Origin: Holacanthus passer
Taxonomy: Eukaryota > Chordata > Actinopteri > Pomacanthidae
Assembly (NCBI GenBank): GCA_025331565.1
Contig: JAFREQ010000009.1
Coordinates: 5,569,501 to 5,633,500, forward strand
DNA length: 64,000 nucleotides
Reading direction: 5' to 3'
Part shown: one piece after another, positions 1 through 11,420 of the stretch
How the letters are laid out: every line of letters begins with the position of its first letter
How positions within the stretch are numbered: the stretch's first letter is position 1
Notes under the pieces: generated by a model
What the model was told of the DNA's origin: nothing
Database searches by the model: none
The model's input: the letters and a program-made list of their open reading frames with translations, nothing else
Made by a program: the position numbers and the translations under genes

Positions 1-1404
1 CACTTCGCCATAGCCCAGCTCAGATGGTCATGAACGCAGGTCTGACAGAAGTACAAATAAGTCAAAACACATGACTGAGAGAGACTGAGAGAGAAAAAAA
101 CAGCATCAGTCATTTCAGCAAGTGCATGAAAACAACACGTTTACTTTCAAGTGATTTTCAAGCCTTCAATCTGGCTGTATTAATTATGATGGCAGCAAAC
201 AAAAAGTCAGGTAATAATATTATTACGTTGGACATTTAGCCGTTTGTTTCCTGTTCATTTCCAGTTTCCAACAGTTTTTTTTAAGCATCACCACGATCAA
301 CCCCAAACCTTAAGCAAGTGTTACTGTCACCATGATGTTGAATTATGATCAGTTTTGACACTAAATGCCAATTTACCTTTTCACTCTTCAGTTATGTACG
401 TGATTATACAGGACCTCATCCCCTAATACTAATACTGATAAGTATTTTATAATAAATAAGTGAAACAAACATTACCTACATGCAGCAACACAACTGTGTG
501 CATGAGTCAAAGAGAGAGCACACACCCTCTTCGCAAGAAACAGAGTAAGTGTTGAAGCGTTGCACTGCAATCTCAACCAAAACGCACCTTGTTACAAATT
601 GTCTGCGGTCTTTCTTGCACTAACAAACCTCCAGCGTGACCTGCAGCAAAGTTTTTTCTCACTCTCTGAGCCAGGTTTGGATAATTACGTATTTCTTACA
701 GTACAGTGTGGAGTTAAAAGTGCTTCACAAACAAAGGGCTTTGCAGGGATCTGGAGGGCTGCTACGTCTCGTCAGCGCTGCTTCCATTCAAGGTGCATCA
801 GGAGAGGGAGTTTACTTTGGCTGGCGTGGAGCAGAGCTCAGTCAAGCAGGGATTTGACAGGAGATCAGAAGGTTTCACATTGTGGTCACTTTGTTTGATT
901 GGACTTAATTCCTCTGAGTGCCACTAACACGCGTTCCTTTGTTGATTAAATGTGAGCGACGAAGAGCGCACAAAAGCTGCTCATTAGATAATCGTGACTG
1001 CTGAGCGAAGGCGTTTGCATGATTTTAATCCACACTTTGCTGCATGTACTGGGTCAAACATGAGGCTTCACTAAAATACACATGTTCCAAATTACCGGCA
1101 GTTTCTGAATGGCTGCAAAACCCACACATGCTAAATTACTACATGAATGAAAAGATAAATAAAGCAACAAAAGGTGTTATCTAACAGGGGCTAAGATTAT
1201 GCAGGCAAAGGGTTAGAAAGTTAAATGTGGCTCCGTGCCCTTTGCTCTTCTCCTTGAGGATTTGTTTGTTTAACAGCATTAGAGATCCTTAGAGGTGCTA
1301 AAGAGGGAGGGCGGGCCGGGTGTCAGGAGGATGGTCCTCTTCCTACAACCAAAAGGTGGCATTTGTTGTGTAGGATTTAGTTTCTGGCACAAAGAGTTTC
1401 ATGT
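1..1404. other. Intergenic, no gene recognised
   Basis: There is no supported gene. A 112-codon plus-strand frame at 560-898 has no recognisable domain and a composition typical of chance. The part at about 760-1060 is GC-richer, non-repetitive and contains homeodomain-like ATTAAA/TTAGATAAT words. A second such patch lies at about 1190-1340. Both could be conserved non-coding sequence, but no alignment was available. Confidence 0.3.
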
Positions 1405-1560
1405 AGTGCTGAAACAATCAATCGCTGGCAGTTTTCATACTCAGTTAAATTTTTAAGTCATTTATCCGGCAAAAATGTCAAACATTGACTGGCTCTACTA
1501 CAATGTGTTTTTCTTTGTTATATATCACTGTAAATTGACAAAACCCAAAGATGTGTGTAC
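1405..1560 (-). mobile_element. Half copy of a GGGCTGCAAC-ended non-autonomous transposon-like repeat, reverse orientation
   Basis: The stretch starts with a GTGCTGAAACAATCAATCG-type end and continues with TTAAGTCATTT and GGCAAAAATGTCAAACATT. It resembles one half of a very common teleost repeat whose full copies are about 300 bases with near-palindromic, GATTAATCGATTA-rich ends. It faces the copy at 1636-1930. The family assignment is from memory of the pattern. Confidence 0.55.
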
Positions 1561-1635
1561 AAAATTAAAAATAGTCACTCAGATACAGACAAATTTCTTG
1601 AGATATCCTGAGACTAAAAATGTATGTTAGCAAAA

Positions 1636-1930
1636 AATTCATTACCAATTAATCTGCTTATTTTTTTCTCAATTACTCAAATCATCATCATCATCTTCAG
1701 TTTCCCTGAGGCCAGGGTGACATCACCAAAACTTAAAGATATTCAACTTACTATAAAGTAAGACAATATAAAAAGCAGCAAATTCTGCACTTGAAACCAT
1801 CAAATATTTATCATTTTGCTTCAAAAGTGACTTAAATTAAATAAATCATTTATCAAAATTGTTACTGATTCATTTCCTGTTGACTGTCAAATAATAACAG
1901 TTGCTTAAGTGAATAACTGCTGCAGCTCCA
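1636..1930 (+). mobile_element. GGGCTGCAAC-ended non-autonomous transposon-like repeat, forward copy
   Basis: The order of conserved words matches the teleost family: ATTAATCTGCTTATTTTTTT near the start, GTGACATCACC, AAAGATATTCAACTTACT, CATTTTGCTTCAAAAGTGA, ATTTATCAAAATTGTTACTG, and CTGCAGCTCC at the end. It is old and diverged. An ATC microsatellite-like run occurs at about 1681-1696. Confidence 0.6.
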
Positions 1931-2379
1931 CAGTAAATAAAACATCTGTGTTTGACTGAAATAGAATTATTCTTCTGCAGCAGAAGCACAGGAAACACAT
2001 GTAGAAGATAAGAAGAACTGTGTCTAAAGTTTGTGCCTCGTAATGAACCTTTTCATCACACAGACAGTGCAACCAGAAACAACAAATCTTCCGACTTCCA
2101 GTGAACCAGTTTATCATAAAACGTCTTCATGCAAAAATATTTTTTTTGTGGTTTGAGGGAAGCTGTGATGACAACATAACAAACCCTGCGAATGAGCTTG
2201 GTAATATAACTTTTAGTAAACACTGAGGTCGGACGGCGCTGCTGGTGAAATGGGGTTTACAAAGGAGGAGGAGGTCTACAATGACAAAACCGGGGGGCAG
2301 CTCTGTCAAACTCTGTTCCACCTCTTCTCCATCTCATAATACAAACTGAGCCCTGACAGACGAAGATCAACACTGGCGA

Positions 2380-2752
2380 GAGTTTTCGCTGGAGCCAAAT
2401 GGCGGCTGCACACCTCATCTCTCAGCAAACGCAGCATGTCTCCACCTCGCAACAACCGACTGAGAGAGAGTGAACCGAGTGGAACAGCTGAGAGCAGCCA
2501 GCTGGCCCATTTACACTCAAACTGAGCAAGTGAGAATTTAAATATGCCCTTCTAGGAATGTCTCAGATCTATTAAACTGAAGACATGCTAGATTAGAGAG
2601 AAATATTGTCCTCATTAGCTCAGGTTTAGCATCATCTGCTGCTAAATAGTCTGGATCCAGTCACACGGCGGGTTTCGGAGATGTATGAGCGACTGCTGCA
2701 GTATATCCCTCGTTAAGTAGCAGGAAACTAAAGCGACCAAACATGATTAATT
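2380..2752. other. Non-repetitive intergenic stretch, possible conserved element
   Basis: This is a mixed GC stretch between repeats with no open frame of note. Nothing specific can be assigned. Confidence 0.15.
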
Positions 2753-3035
2753 AGGGGCTGCAACTCATGATTGTTTTCATTAACGATTAATCTTCCAATG
2801 ATTTTCTTGACAAATCGATTAATCGCTCGTTCTATACAATGTCACGTTAACATTTTCACATTTCTTGTTTTGTCTGGAAAATTGAAAGATGGTCGACTTA
2901 GTATCACATGAGATAAAGTAAAGCAGCAAATCCTCACATTAGAGAAACTGGGACAAAGGAATATGTGGCATCGTTGCTTGAAGAATGTTTTAAAAATTTT
3001 AATATAGTAGAATAAATCAACTGATTTTTCCAGTT
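2753..3035 (+). mobile_element. GGGCTGCAAC-ended transposon-like repeat, forward copy
   Basis: It starts with AGGGGCTGCAACTCATGATT, continues with AACGATTAATC and AAATCGATTAATCG, then TTGTTTTGTCTGGAAAATTG. The terminal GGGCTGCAAC word and the GATTAATC cores are diagnostic of the family. The right end is eroded near 3035. Confidence 0.7.
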
Positions 3036-4344
3036 TTCTTTAGTGTAATGCATTCGTCATTAGAAGAAATGGGTGAATGTGACTTTGCAAAGCCAAGAAA
3101 ATGGCAAAGAAAGAAATGGAAATTCAATTTGCCAAGGTTTTATGTGGCAATAAATGAAGCCAATTTGACTTGAAAATCACTGAACAAAAATACATGTGGC
3201 ATCAATGAACATGGGCTTTATTTCAGGAAAATTGCCACTTATATTTAGAGACAGACTTTTAATGCAAGTGAGCGTATTTTTACAGTGCTGTTAAGTTATG
3301 TTTTGTTGCTCAGGCGGCACAAATGCTTCGGCGCAGGTATCTCATTAGGATCTTTTCTTTGGCTGGTTAACCACCACCAAACATACACAGCTTGGCTTCG
3401 TGCCCACTAAAGAAGCACTAATGTCAAGATTAAACATTGTGGTTTCCCCTGAAAATGAGGCCAGGGCACGTACACACACACAAACATCAAACAGATCAGC
3501 TGCTGAACCTGCACTATAATGCTCCGCAATTAGTTTGTGTTTTGTTTGATAATGATCTCTTCTGCCCTTGAGGCTCTTTCAGCTACATGATGAATTTGTC
3601 CCACTAACCTCATCACACAAGCCCATCCTTCAGCTGCTGCTCTCGCTGCGTCGTGCCACAGTGTCTGATCAGCTGGCACAGAAAAAACATTTTCATTCTG
3701 TTTCTTGGATACTCTATTAACATCAACTGCACTGCAGGTTAAGAGTTGAACAAAACCCCTCAGCTCATCACATTTCTCTTTTAGCCAAACCACAAATGAA
3801 GCAGAGGGTCATGTTTCCAGGATGAATGTTACACATTCCAGTAAAGTAAGCACAACTATTGAATTCAATTATATATAAAATGTTTTGGGTGTTTTTTTGT
3901 CTGAAATGTTTTTGCTGATTTATGGAGAAGAGAGGAGATGACAGATTAACGGTGCCAGCTTGCCTCTGCGGCTTGGATGAAACATTCATAGAAAACAAAA
4001 GATCTCAGAGAGGTGTTAAAACCAAACGCCAGACAAAAGCTCAAGTCGAGAGAAAAATCATAGAGTGGATGACAGAAGACTTGTAGACAAATCTTTCAGT
4101 TCTCTTAAAGACTGTTTTTATAGAAACAGAAAAGGATGAATTAAACTGACAAAATCTCTTGAAAAGTGCCACAGAAAATATCCTGTTATGGATGAGACAA
4201 CACTGGCTTAAGTATGGGAGACAACAAGGCTGGATTTTCTTGTCCTGGCCTTAAGTTGGAAAAAGGAAGAGAAACGTTTCAGCAAGTTTGGTGGATTGGT
4301 CAGGAAAACTTTAGTTCGCTTTCCATTTCATTTTCAACTGATAG
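3036..4344. other. Intergenic, no gene recognised
   Basis: No coding region is supported; short minus-strand frames at 3530-3793 and 3768-3998 lack any recognisable domain. The part at about 3090-3390 is low in repeats. Otherwise nothing notable is seen. Confidence 0.3.
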
Positions 4345-4470
4345 TTAATGTTTTAACCATGACTACTCTCATTTCATTACCTTAACCATGATGTCAAAGT
4401 GCCCTAACACAAACCATGATCTTTCACTAAACCTAATCAAGTCATTTTCTCGATCTCACCAAACCTTAGC
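4345..4470 (+). repeat. Diverged dispersed repeat rich in ACCATGATC/TTAACCATGA words
   Basis: Spaced TTAACCATGACT, CCTTAACCATGATG, AAACCATGATCTTTC and ACTAAACCTAATC words recur. The same vocabulary appears reverse-complemented at 13795-13925 and again at 29660-29780, so this is a dispersed family rather than unique sequence. Confidence 0.45.
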
Positions 4471-4475
4471 CAGAG

Positions 4476-5150
4476 GCCCTGTTCACACCTGGCATTAACC
4501 TGTGCCACACACGGACAGCTCTACATACAGGTGTCAATGCACCCAAGACACATCGAGGACACACTGAGATCCAGTCATTCAGACCATATTCAGAACTGAT
4601 TTCACCAGTGAACTAGTAACTGTAATATCTCAAGCCTCCCTTAAAAAAACTGTACGATCATGTTGCATGAGGAGAAAAATAAAAAACTTTCTGAAACAGC
4701 TTCGGCAAATTCATAATCATTCCTGCCTTCTTGTAATTTCAGCATCATATACAATACGTTAAGTTTCTTTTCTTGTAAAAAAAAATTTTTGTTATAGGCT
4801 ATATCTTTGACACATGGAGAAAGTCTCCAGACTGCCTCACAAAAATTGTGCAATTTCATGAGTTCTTGCATCAGGAGAAAATTTAGAAAGTTTGTGAAGC
4901 GGCAAACTATTTGGGCCTTCTTGTGAATTCGGCAAATGTTATACGTTATGTTATGTATTTCTTTGTGTACAAACATTGTGTCTGTTTGTCCCAGCATTTT
5001 GGCTAATACTGTTGGGCGACACATTTGTTCTTTTCAAGCAGAAATGATGTGCATGCTTATTTCCATATAGAACGGGGAAATGAGATCTGATCACAAGTGG
5101 CCTCTCGAAACACATGCAGAGACACGTTATAAAGCCAGGTGTGAACTGAC
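4476..5150. mobile_element. Non-autonomous DNA-transposon-like element with terminal inverted repeats
   Basis: The left end (4476-4497) contains GTTCACACCTGGCATTA. The right end (5129-5149) contains AAAGCCAGGTGTGAAC, its imperfect reverse complement. Inner words GTGTCAATGCACCCAAGACA and GATCTGATCACAAGTGG are typical of a teleost family with these ends. The interior carries a diverged tandem duplication of about 200 bases (about 4640-4790 and 4838-4985). The 127-codon minus-strand frame at 4641-5024 lies wholly inside and has no transposase features, so the element appears non-autonomous. Confidence 0.65.
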
Positions 5151-5152
5151 TA

Positions 5153-5225
5153 ACCTGGGGGTCAGGACCACCACAAGGAGTCAGAAGACAAATCTGAAGG
5201 GGTCGTAAGATTTTTATGAGGATTT
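5153..5225 (+). repeat. Short dispersed repeat fragment (GGGGTCAGGACC type)
   Basis: CCTGGGGGTCAGGACCACCA followed by AAATCTGAAGGGGTCGTAAG resembles a common teleost repeat with repeated GGGGTC(G/A) words. It directly abuts the element ending at 5150. Confidence 0.4.
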
Positions 5226-7224
5226 GTTTGTTGTTGGAAGTTGAAAAAAATATAAGGAAGGAGGAAGATGATTTTTCAACTCTTTTCAACCTCTTCTGCA
5301 ACGTGAGAGGAAAAATTTACAGACTTATTTGCAGTGAGAAGAATCTCCAATGACGTACAATTGACTCACTCAGTCTTTCTTAGTTTATGTACCAATAGTC
5401 TTTGAGCACTCACTTCACTAATTTTACTTATTACAGTGATCTTAACCAGGTGAACAAGACATGTATTTAATCTCTGAATGTTTAACCTTGTGCGGCTGCA
5501 GCCTTCATGTCAATCCAATGCCATTCGATTCAGCTTGTGCCGTATTGACAATTGTCAATGCCAGTGTACAGTAACTTTTAAATTCAACACATCTACACTG
5601 AAAGAGGCCTTACACACCAAAAGAAGTCTTGCATGCAATTCTTTGAGACGCAAAAACAGACAAAACCTCCTTAGAAAAGAACATAAAAAACTCTGTGACA
5701 CAACCAGGAGTTTTGAAATGTACCACAGTCCTGATATGAGATCTGCTCCACAGAGACAAAGCCACCTGTCCGAGAGGCCCGCCAAGAGGCTGAAGGCCAA
5801 ATCTCCAGCAACATGTCAGATTCTTTGATTAACATTCCTGCCCAGGACTCATTTAGCAGCTCTGTCAACAGGTGGACGCAGGGAGACAGGCGGCTCACAG
5901 GCAGAGTTATTGGAGGGGATTCTGACCGTGTCCTTCATCGCCGCTAATAATGAGACAGGTGAAAGAAGGAGCCGAACCTGTGAGTCTGCTTCCCTCCCCC
6001 CCCTCTGACCGAGAGAGGAAAAGCCTCTGTGTGAAAGAAAGAGATAGAAAGTGTGTAGGTGTCAGAGACAGAGAGAAAAGGTCTACTGGTGGTTGATTCG
6101 GAGCTGCTTCCAAGGCAAGGGCACTTTTCGCTTTTGTGTTTTTTAAAATAAAGGGGAGAGGGTTTTTTTCCCCCTTCTTTCCAAGGACCCCGGGTTAGAA
6201 AATCCTGTGAAAGCAACAGCTGTTGTTTCCTTTTCTCCAAACAAAGGCCGAGGACCCACTGGAAGCTGATACGCCATTCATGGGCGGTTGTAAAACGAAA
6301 CGGGCACGGAGGAATGAGTCAGTTCTTCTCTAAGCCATGACAATTTGTCGCTTCGGGCAAAGATAGTCCAACGAGAAGAGAATGGCTAATGGCAGGCCTT
6401 TTTAGTTTCAAATAAGAAACAGGGGGGAAAAAAAACTTGTGCATCATCAGACATGATTAATTTATTCAGCTGAGCTGCCAGCAGGGAGGTGCCAAACAAA
6501 TGAGTTAAGAAAAGCACAGAAAGTGAGACACACAAACAACAAGACTTTCTCAACTTGTGTTTTGCTCGCACTTCACAGCTAATAATTCGAAAGGAGGGGA
6601 GTCGTATATCTCCTCATCAGACGGTGCCATTATCATTTTGCAAATAAACAAACATTATTTTCTGTGTTTGGTTTTTGCAAATCTGGAACTGATTGCCTGG
6701 TTCATAAATCCTGCTGTTGTTGTAAAAACATTTACACAAAACATATACCACAGCACTTTACACTGAATGATCAGTTCAAATAGTGAGAAATCTGGGTGTA
6801 CAGCGTGAATGATGTTATCCCTTTGCCTGCTGCCTGAGGTGCAGCAGTAGGTCAGACACTAATCTAAATATTTACTTCCTTCTCTCTACAAATCCACTTT
6901 CAGGGTTTTATGTTTGACTGTGTCAGTAAATAACCTCGTGGCTCAAAGTGAGACAGAAGTCCATAACTCTTTGCAGCGTTGCCAGCTCGGACCACACCAG
7001 CTAAATTAATTTCTGGAGCCGACCGCAAACTCAACACAAGTGTCGAAATTGGTATGCTTGCTGCAGATGACCACAGGCTCTTGAGAAGAAGAACAGATGA
7101 CTGCAAAATGTATTTGAGTCTGCACTGTGGGAATGGATACCAGAGACGCCATCTTTTTCTTTTTCTCTATGAGAAGGGCAGAAATGTTTATAGCCTCTTT
7201 CACACATACTTCCTGCTAAATTAC
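5226..7224. other. Intergenic, no gene recognised
   Basis: No supported gene. Minus-strand frames at 5555-6240 overlap one another in different frames and show no domain. GAGA-rich purine sequence occurs at about 6010-6085. Nothing else is recognised. Confidence 0.3.
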
Positions 7225-7345
7225 TGGGACAACCTTTCAGGCACCGCAAGTGATTTTCACTATTCACACATTCAGCTAGACTGTAGGGTCGAGGGATCGA
7301 ACCACCGGCCTTCTGATTAGTGGATGACCGTTCTGACCATGAGGA
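7225..7345 (-). repeat. tRNA-like dispersed repeat fragment
   Basis: GACTGTAGGGTCGAGGGATC, GAACCACCGGCCTTCTGATT and AGTGGATGACCGTTCTGACC match the end of a common teleost repeat containing a GATCGAACC B-box-like word. It cannot fold as an intact tRNA. Confidence 0.5.
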
Positions 7346-7881
7346 TTTGTTTTTGTCTGGTGCTAATGTTGTTTTAATGTATTTAATATTCAACAAGTTT
7401 GTGAGAGCAGAAATGTGAAAGCGTTGCATCAGCAGAGTCTTGTGATTGGTTAACTCTCTCCATGTGAAAGTGTCTTACAGACAGACACAACCTTTTACGT
7501 GTTTGTCCCTGCAATGTTACTGCTCTCATTAACAACAAAGCCGTACCAGCATTTCCCTGAAATGTCACCAGGTCTTGAGTTGGAAAATTGGAGGTACAGA
7601 TTGCTCTGAATATTGATCCCTGCTCCCATTCACAAGTGATCCCATGCATATAATGTTCAGCATTTCAATACACTGTATCTGTGAAAGAGGCTTACGTTTC
7701 TCTGAAGCACTTCAGGGACATGTTCTTATCTGAAACAGTGAGACTAGCCCTGGCAGTTCTCAAAAACAGTGCATGGCATGTCTGTTTATCATATAACATC
7801 TGCTGGACTACATGATCGGCTAAAAGAACTGAATGTCAATTGGTGCTGTGTGAATATTGTCTTTCCTATTTTTTTCAACCT
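7346..7881. other. Intergenic, nothing recognised
   Basis: No gene, repeat or regulatory pattern is clear. A minus-strand frame at 7383-7649 has no domain. Confidence 0.3.
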
Positions 7882-8204
7882 TTTAAAGGAATAGTTTGAC
7901 ATTTTGGGAAAATGTACTTACTTCACTACGTCTCTGCATCCAGCCAAGAAATAGAAAACCATAAATTGATGTTTTTACACTACGGTTTTTGTTTGGTTTG
8001 AACAAACAAGATAGAGCTTATTAGTGTACTGGTAGTCAGATTGAGGATAGCAGTTTTGACCTGTTTCCATTCTTTATGCTAAGCTAAGATAAAAGTCTCC
8101 TGGCTCTGGCTTTGTATTTAGCAGACAGACACAAGAGTGGTTTCAACGTTCTCATTCAACGCATTTAAAAGTGTTTCCCCAAAATGTCAAACTATTCCTT
8201 TAAA
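7882..8204 (-). mobile_element. Complete non-autonomous element with AAAGGAATAGTTTGACA terminal inverted repeats
   Basis: The left end at 7882-7908 reads AAAGGAATAGTTTGACATTT (after TTT). The right end at 8178-8204 reads AAAATGTCAAACTATTCCTT (before TAAA), a near-exact reverse complement. The 323-base body contains CTTTATGCTAAGCTAAGATA, which is the reverse of the family's usual orientation. It has no coding capacity. This is a widespread teleost MITE-like family; the name is not recalled with certainty. Confidence 0.8.
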
Positions 8205-8680
8205 TGTCAACATCACTAAATTTGACTTTTTCTGCGCCCAAGTTTTCTAACTGTTTTCACTGTTGTGTGTGTGCTGGGGTTGAGTTGGGGGGGATAGGGT
8301 GGGGGTGGCGTGGGCTGGGGATTGAAGGCTGAGTGGAAGCAGCTGGCTCCAGAGGTTTACCTGTTTGACTGCCGCCAGCCCTGAACTGTCTGCTGCTGCC
8401 TGACTGATCCACACCAGAGGCCTCAGTCCTGCAAAGACTCCATAATCCCATTTAATGATTAAAGATGTTTGAAAATCCATGCCAATTTCATCATTTATAA
8501 GCTTTATCCCAGAGGTTGGAGAAGAAATTATCAGCTCTGCAGCATCTGCAATAAATGTGAGCAGGCTGTATTGACAAACAAGAAAAGGTTTGATGCATGG
8601 CAGTAATCACAAACTTATTTTACCTGTGATTTTTAAAAAAAATAATTTTAAGTGTTTTGTATGAATTCTGTATGAAGATA
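8205..8680. other. Intergenic stretch between two related repeats
   Basis: The plus strand is GT/GGGG-rich at about 8264-8325 (GGGGGTGG words). Overlapping minus-strand frames at 8247-8480 are proline/glutamine-rich by composition and not credible genes. Confidence 0.3.
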
Positions 8681-9005
8681 TAAAGAAATAGTTCCACATT
8701 TGGGGAAATGTGCTTATTCGCTTTCCTGCTGAGAGTTAGATGTGAAGATACACACCACTCTGACATCTGATTGTTTGATATGAAGCTACAGCCAGGAGAC
8801 AATTAGTGTAGCATAAAGACTAGAAATGGAAGATAACAGCTAGTCTGTCCAACCAGCTCCAAAAGCTCATTAATTAACACGTTAGATGTCTTCTTTTAAT
8901 TAATTAAAATCATGAAATGTGAAGATGATAAGCTGTGTTTTTATGTGCAGGATTATTTCCTGGATAGGCACAGAGACTTCCTGGTGTCATGTTGTCACTC
9001 TTCTA
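8681..9005 (+). mobile_element. Same AAAGGAATAGTTTGACA family, opposite orientation, right end eroded
   Basis: AAAGAAATAGTTCCACATTT, then GTGCTTATTCGCTTTCCTGC, GAGAGTTAGATGTGAAGA, TATGAAGCTACAGCCAGGAG, AGCATAAAGACTAGAAATGG, CATTAATTAACACGTTAGAT and ATTTCCTGGATAGGCACAGA follow the family order. The right terminal repeat is not recognisable. Confidence 0.75.
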
Positions 9006-9572
9006 TATGTATACTGCAATTAGTGTCATAAATGAGAACAACTATGTCGTGAATTTGGCCGGACTAAAACAGCACAGGTGATCACAGAGGGTACTGGGTG
9101 GAGGTCAAATGGGGTGGTATCAGAGTATCCAGCCATGTCAGCTAGTCATAGGCCATGAGTTAACCAAGTTAAGAGGACAACTTTCTCTGCGATCATGCAG
9201 TTTCCATGTATTTTTGTTGATTATGTCAGATGTTGTTGGTGACGGCTCTGACACACAGTTTTGTTGTTTGCCAACTGAAAAGAAGATGTAGAAGAAGAAA
9301 TCGAGTTGTTTTTCTACTGTTCACGGTGGAGAGACAAAATCAAACCAGGAAACAGTAGAGTGGACACAAGCTATTTTTGTAGCCTCAGATTGCATTTGTC
9401 TTATACTTTGTACAGAACGGCACATGTGAACAGCCATTTTCCTTCTTAAAGTTTCTCCCTCGTTCTTTCTGCGTCGCTTTCTGTCTGTCTCACTTTTGCT
9501 GACACAAACACTCCCATTTATGTGCCAACATTTTGGCCTGTTCACTTTCACTCCTGCAGTACCCTCCCCCTC

Positions 9573-9575
<3 letters not shown>
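9006..9575. other. Intergenic, nothing recognised
   Basis: No coding region is supported. Minus-strand frames that run into the adjacent CA repeat encode Val-Cys runs and are artefacts. Confidence 0.3.

Positions 9576-9613
<38 letters not shown>
9576..9613 (+). repeat. (CA)19 microsatellite
   Basis: A pure AC dinucleotide run of about 38 bases. Confidence 0.97.
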
Positions 9614-9615
<2 letters not shown>

Positions 9616-11095
9616 CTCTGTTTCTCGCTCCAGACATTACTAACTCCCTGTTGCACGCCCCGCCTTCCTGTGCTGTCTTTAACATGACATATGAGCAGCT
9701 CAGGAAAAGACTCGCACAGCTTTCCATCTTTACCAGAGAGTTGCTAAGCTGGATTTCCATTTGAGGGGGGAAAGAAAGGGGCCTAAATATGATCCAGGAA
9801 AACAGTGGTGGCAGGATAGTGCTGGATTTTTTTGCAGTATTATCATTATCTTCCTCCTTTGCATCATTCTCATCATTATTTTCATTATCATTATATCGTC
9901 GGGTGCATATTTGAAATGTTAAGCGTGGCTTGTTGACTAATATGATCACACTGTTGTCAGACAGTAATGAGTTGTTAGACATGGTGGGAGCTGAGGGCAC
10001 ACAACCAGGTTGCTGTCCTAATGCCACCAAATTAGATCATTTTCATGTTCACTTCCCTCTGAGTTGGACTTGTTCTAGCTCACAAACATCACTGCTGCAC
10101 ATTGAGAGGAAAGTATGAACAACCAGAGAGGAAGAGAAATGTCTCCCTGCTTCATTTTTTTTTTTTAGTTTGTGGGTTCAATCTGTCATCCTAAAACAAT
10201 GCAGAGACATCTGAAAACCTTCCTGCTCCATCATGAAGTGAAGCACAAAGAGGGCTTTATTAATGACCCTGAATCACCGGGCTTGCTCTCGGCCGCTTTG
10301 GTAAACTGAACCATTGTGTGCAGCGCCTTTGCAGCCCAAGTGGGATTATTCATTATGTGTTTAGCTCATGTCAGTCGAGTTTATTACAGATTCATCATGT
10401 TTTGTGCCTTTGTTACTTTGCAATTGAAGACACAATTTGTCTCCAGTGACCGAAAAGTTTGAATTATTTTGGGAAGAGATTCCAATGTAGTATGGCACAA
10501 ATGCTTACACTTACTTTTAAGTGTTATTTATTGTTTAATAGGAGAAAAGGTATTTGTGTTTAGTAATCGCTGTGGAGAAACTCAATTGCTACGTTAAAAA
10601 GTATGACCAACAAAAACAGCAGAAAAGCACTTGTTTACTCAGAAAATGTCCCTTTAAATCAAGTAATTGCTTCCTGTTCCAAGTTACACTCAGCACTTCT
10701 TTTACTGCCACTTGTTGGACTTCAAACAGAGACGTCCTCGGCTCTGAACCTCTTTCAGCCGAGAGGTGAAGTGCAGCCCAGTCAAGGCTTTCGGATGTGT
10801 TTGCTCTTAGGATTTCACTTGAAGATGTTTACAAATGCCACTGCAGGGAGCACAACGGGAAGAAAAGAGTTTTAAACCGGTGTTTTGAATGACACGCCGA
10901 GCTGAAACATTTGCTAATCTGTTGAGTACACAAATGAATTATAATCGGTGATAAATCTGAAAGACTGAATGAGGAATAAGTATCATAGTAATGCAATCGC
11001 AATAATGCTGTTACCTCAGCTATGTGTTAACTACGCATTCAGGGGTGAAACTGAGAGCCAGTGTTGTGCTCAGTACCTTTCGCAGCTTCCTCTGT
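9614..11095. other. Intergenic with one candidate conserved patch
   Basis: No gene is supported; the 160-codon minus-strand frame ending in the CA repeat is low complexity. ATC/ATT-rich sequence lies at 9835-9895. The part at about 10230-10400 is GC-richer and non-repetitive and includes GGGATTATTCATTATGTG; it may be a conserved element. A small inverted repeat (CTCGGCT at 10738-10744, AGCCGAG at 10756-10762) occurs nearby. Confidence 0.25.
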
Positions 11096-11420
11096 CCCAC
11101 GCCTGCCTTTTCATTAATTTCTTTGAAGGCTCCCATTTGTGTTTGGGTTAACAAAGCCGCATCAACTCACACACCGGCCCAACATATTTATGACCTACAG
11201 TCTGTACAGAGGCTGTTCTGCGTGAGCCCGCACTGCTGCCTGCCCTCCGCTGTGAAAAGAGAGGGAGCATAAAAGAGGAAATGAATGTGTGAAGGATGAA
11301 TACGTGGCCCTGGGGGTCAGCTTAATGGAGTGAGACCCCGGCCCCTATTGACTTCCACTGCCAAACTATTAACTCCCCACAAGTCCCAAGCTACAGCCTC
11401 ATTATTCATGTCAGGGTGAG
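11095..11420. promoter_or_regulatory. Candidate conserved non-coding element
   Basis: This is a non-repetitive, GC-richer stretch with TTCATTAATTTCTTTGAAGG (homeodomain and TCF-like words), CAACATATTTATGACC and CTCATTATTCATGTCAGG. It has no open frame with coding features. The enhancer role is inferred only from composition and position near gas1. Confidence 0.25.

Noticed and set aside
4641..5301. Overlapping minus-strand frames of 127 and 116 codons
   Set aside because: The first lies inside, and the second runs out of, a non-autonomous repeat with inverted ends. No transposase or other domain is visible.
7270..7340. Possible tRNA gene (GATCGAACC word)
   Set aside because: Surrounding sequence matches a dispersed repeat and does not fold into a cloverleaf by eye.
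9321..10030. Minus-strand frames of 111 and 160 codons
   Set aside because: Both run through the CA microsatellite (Val-Cys runs) and have no domain.
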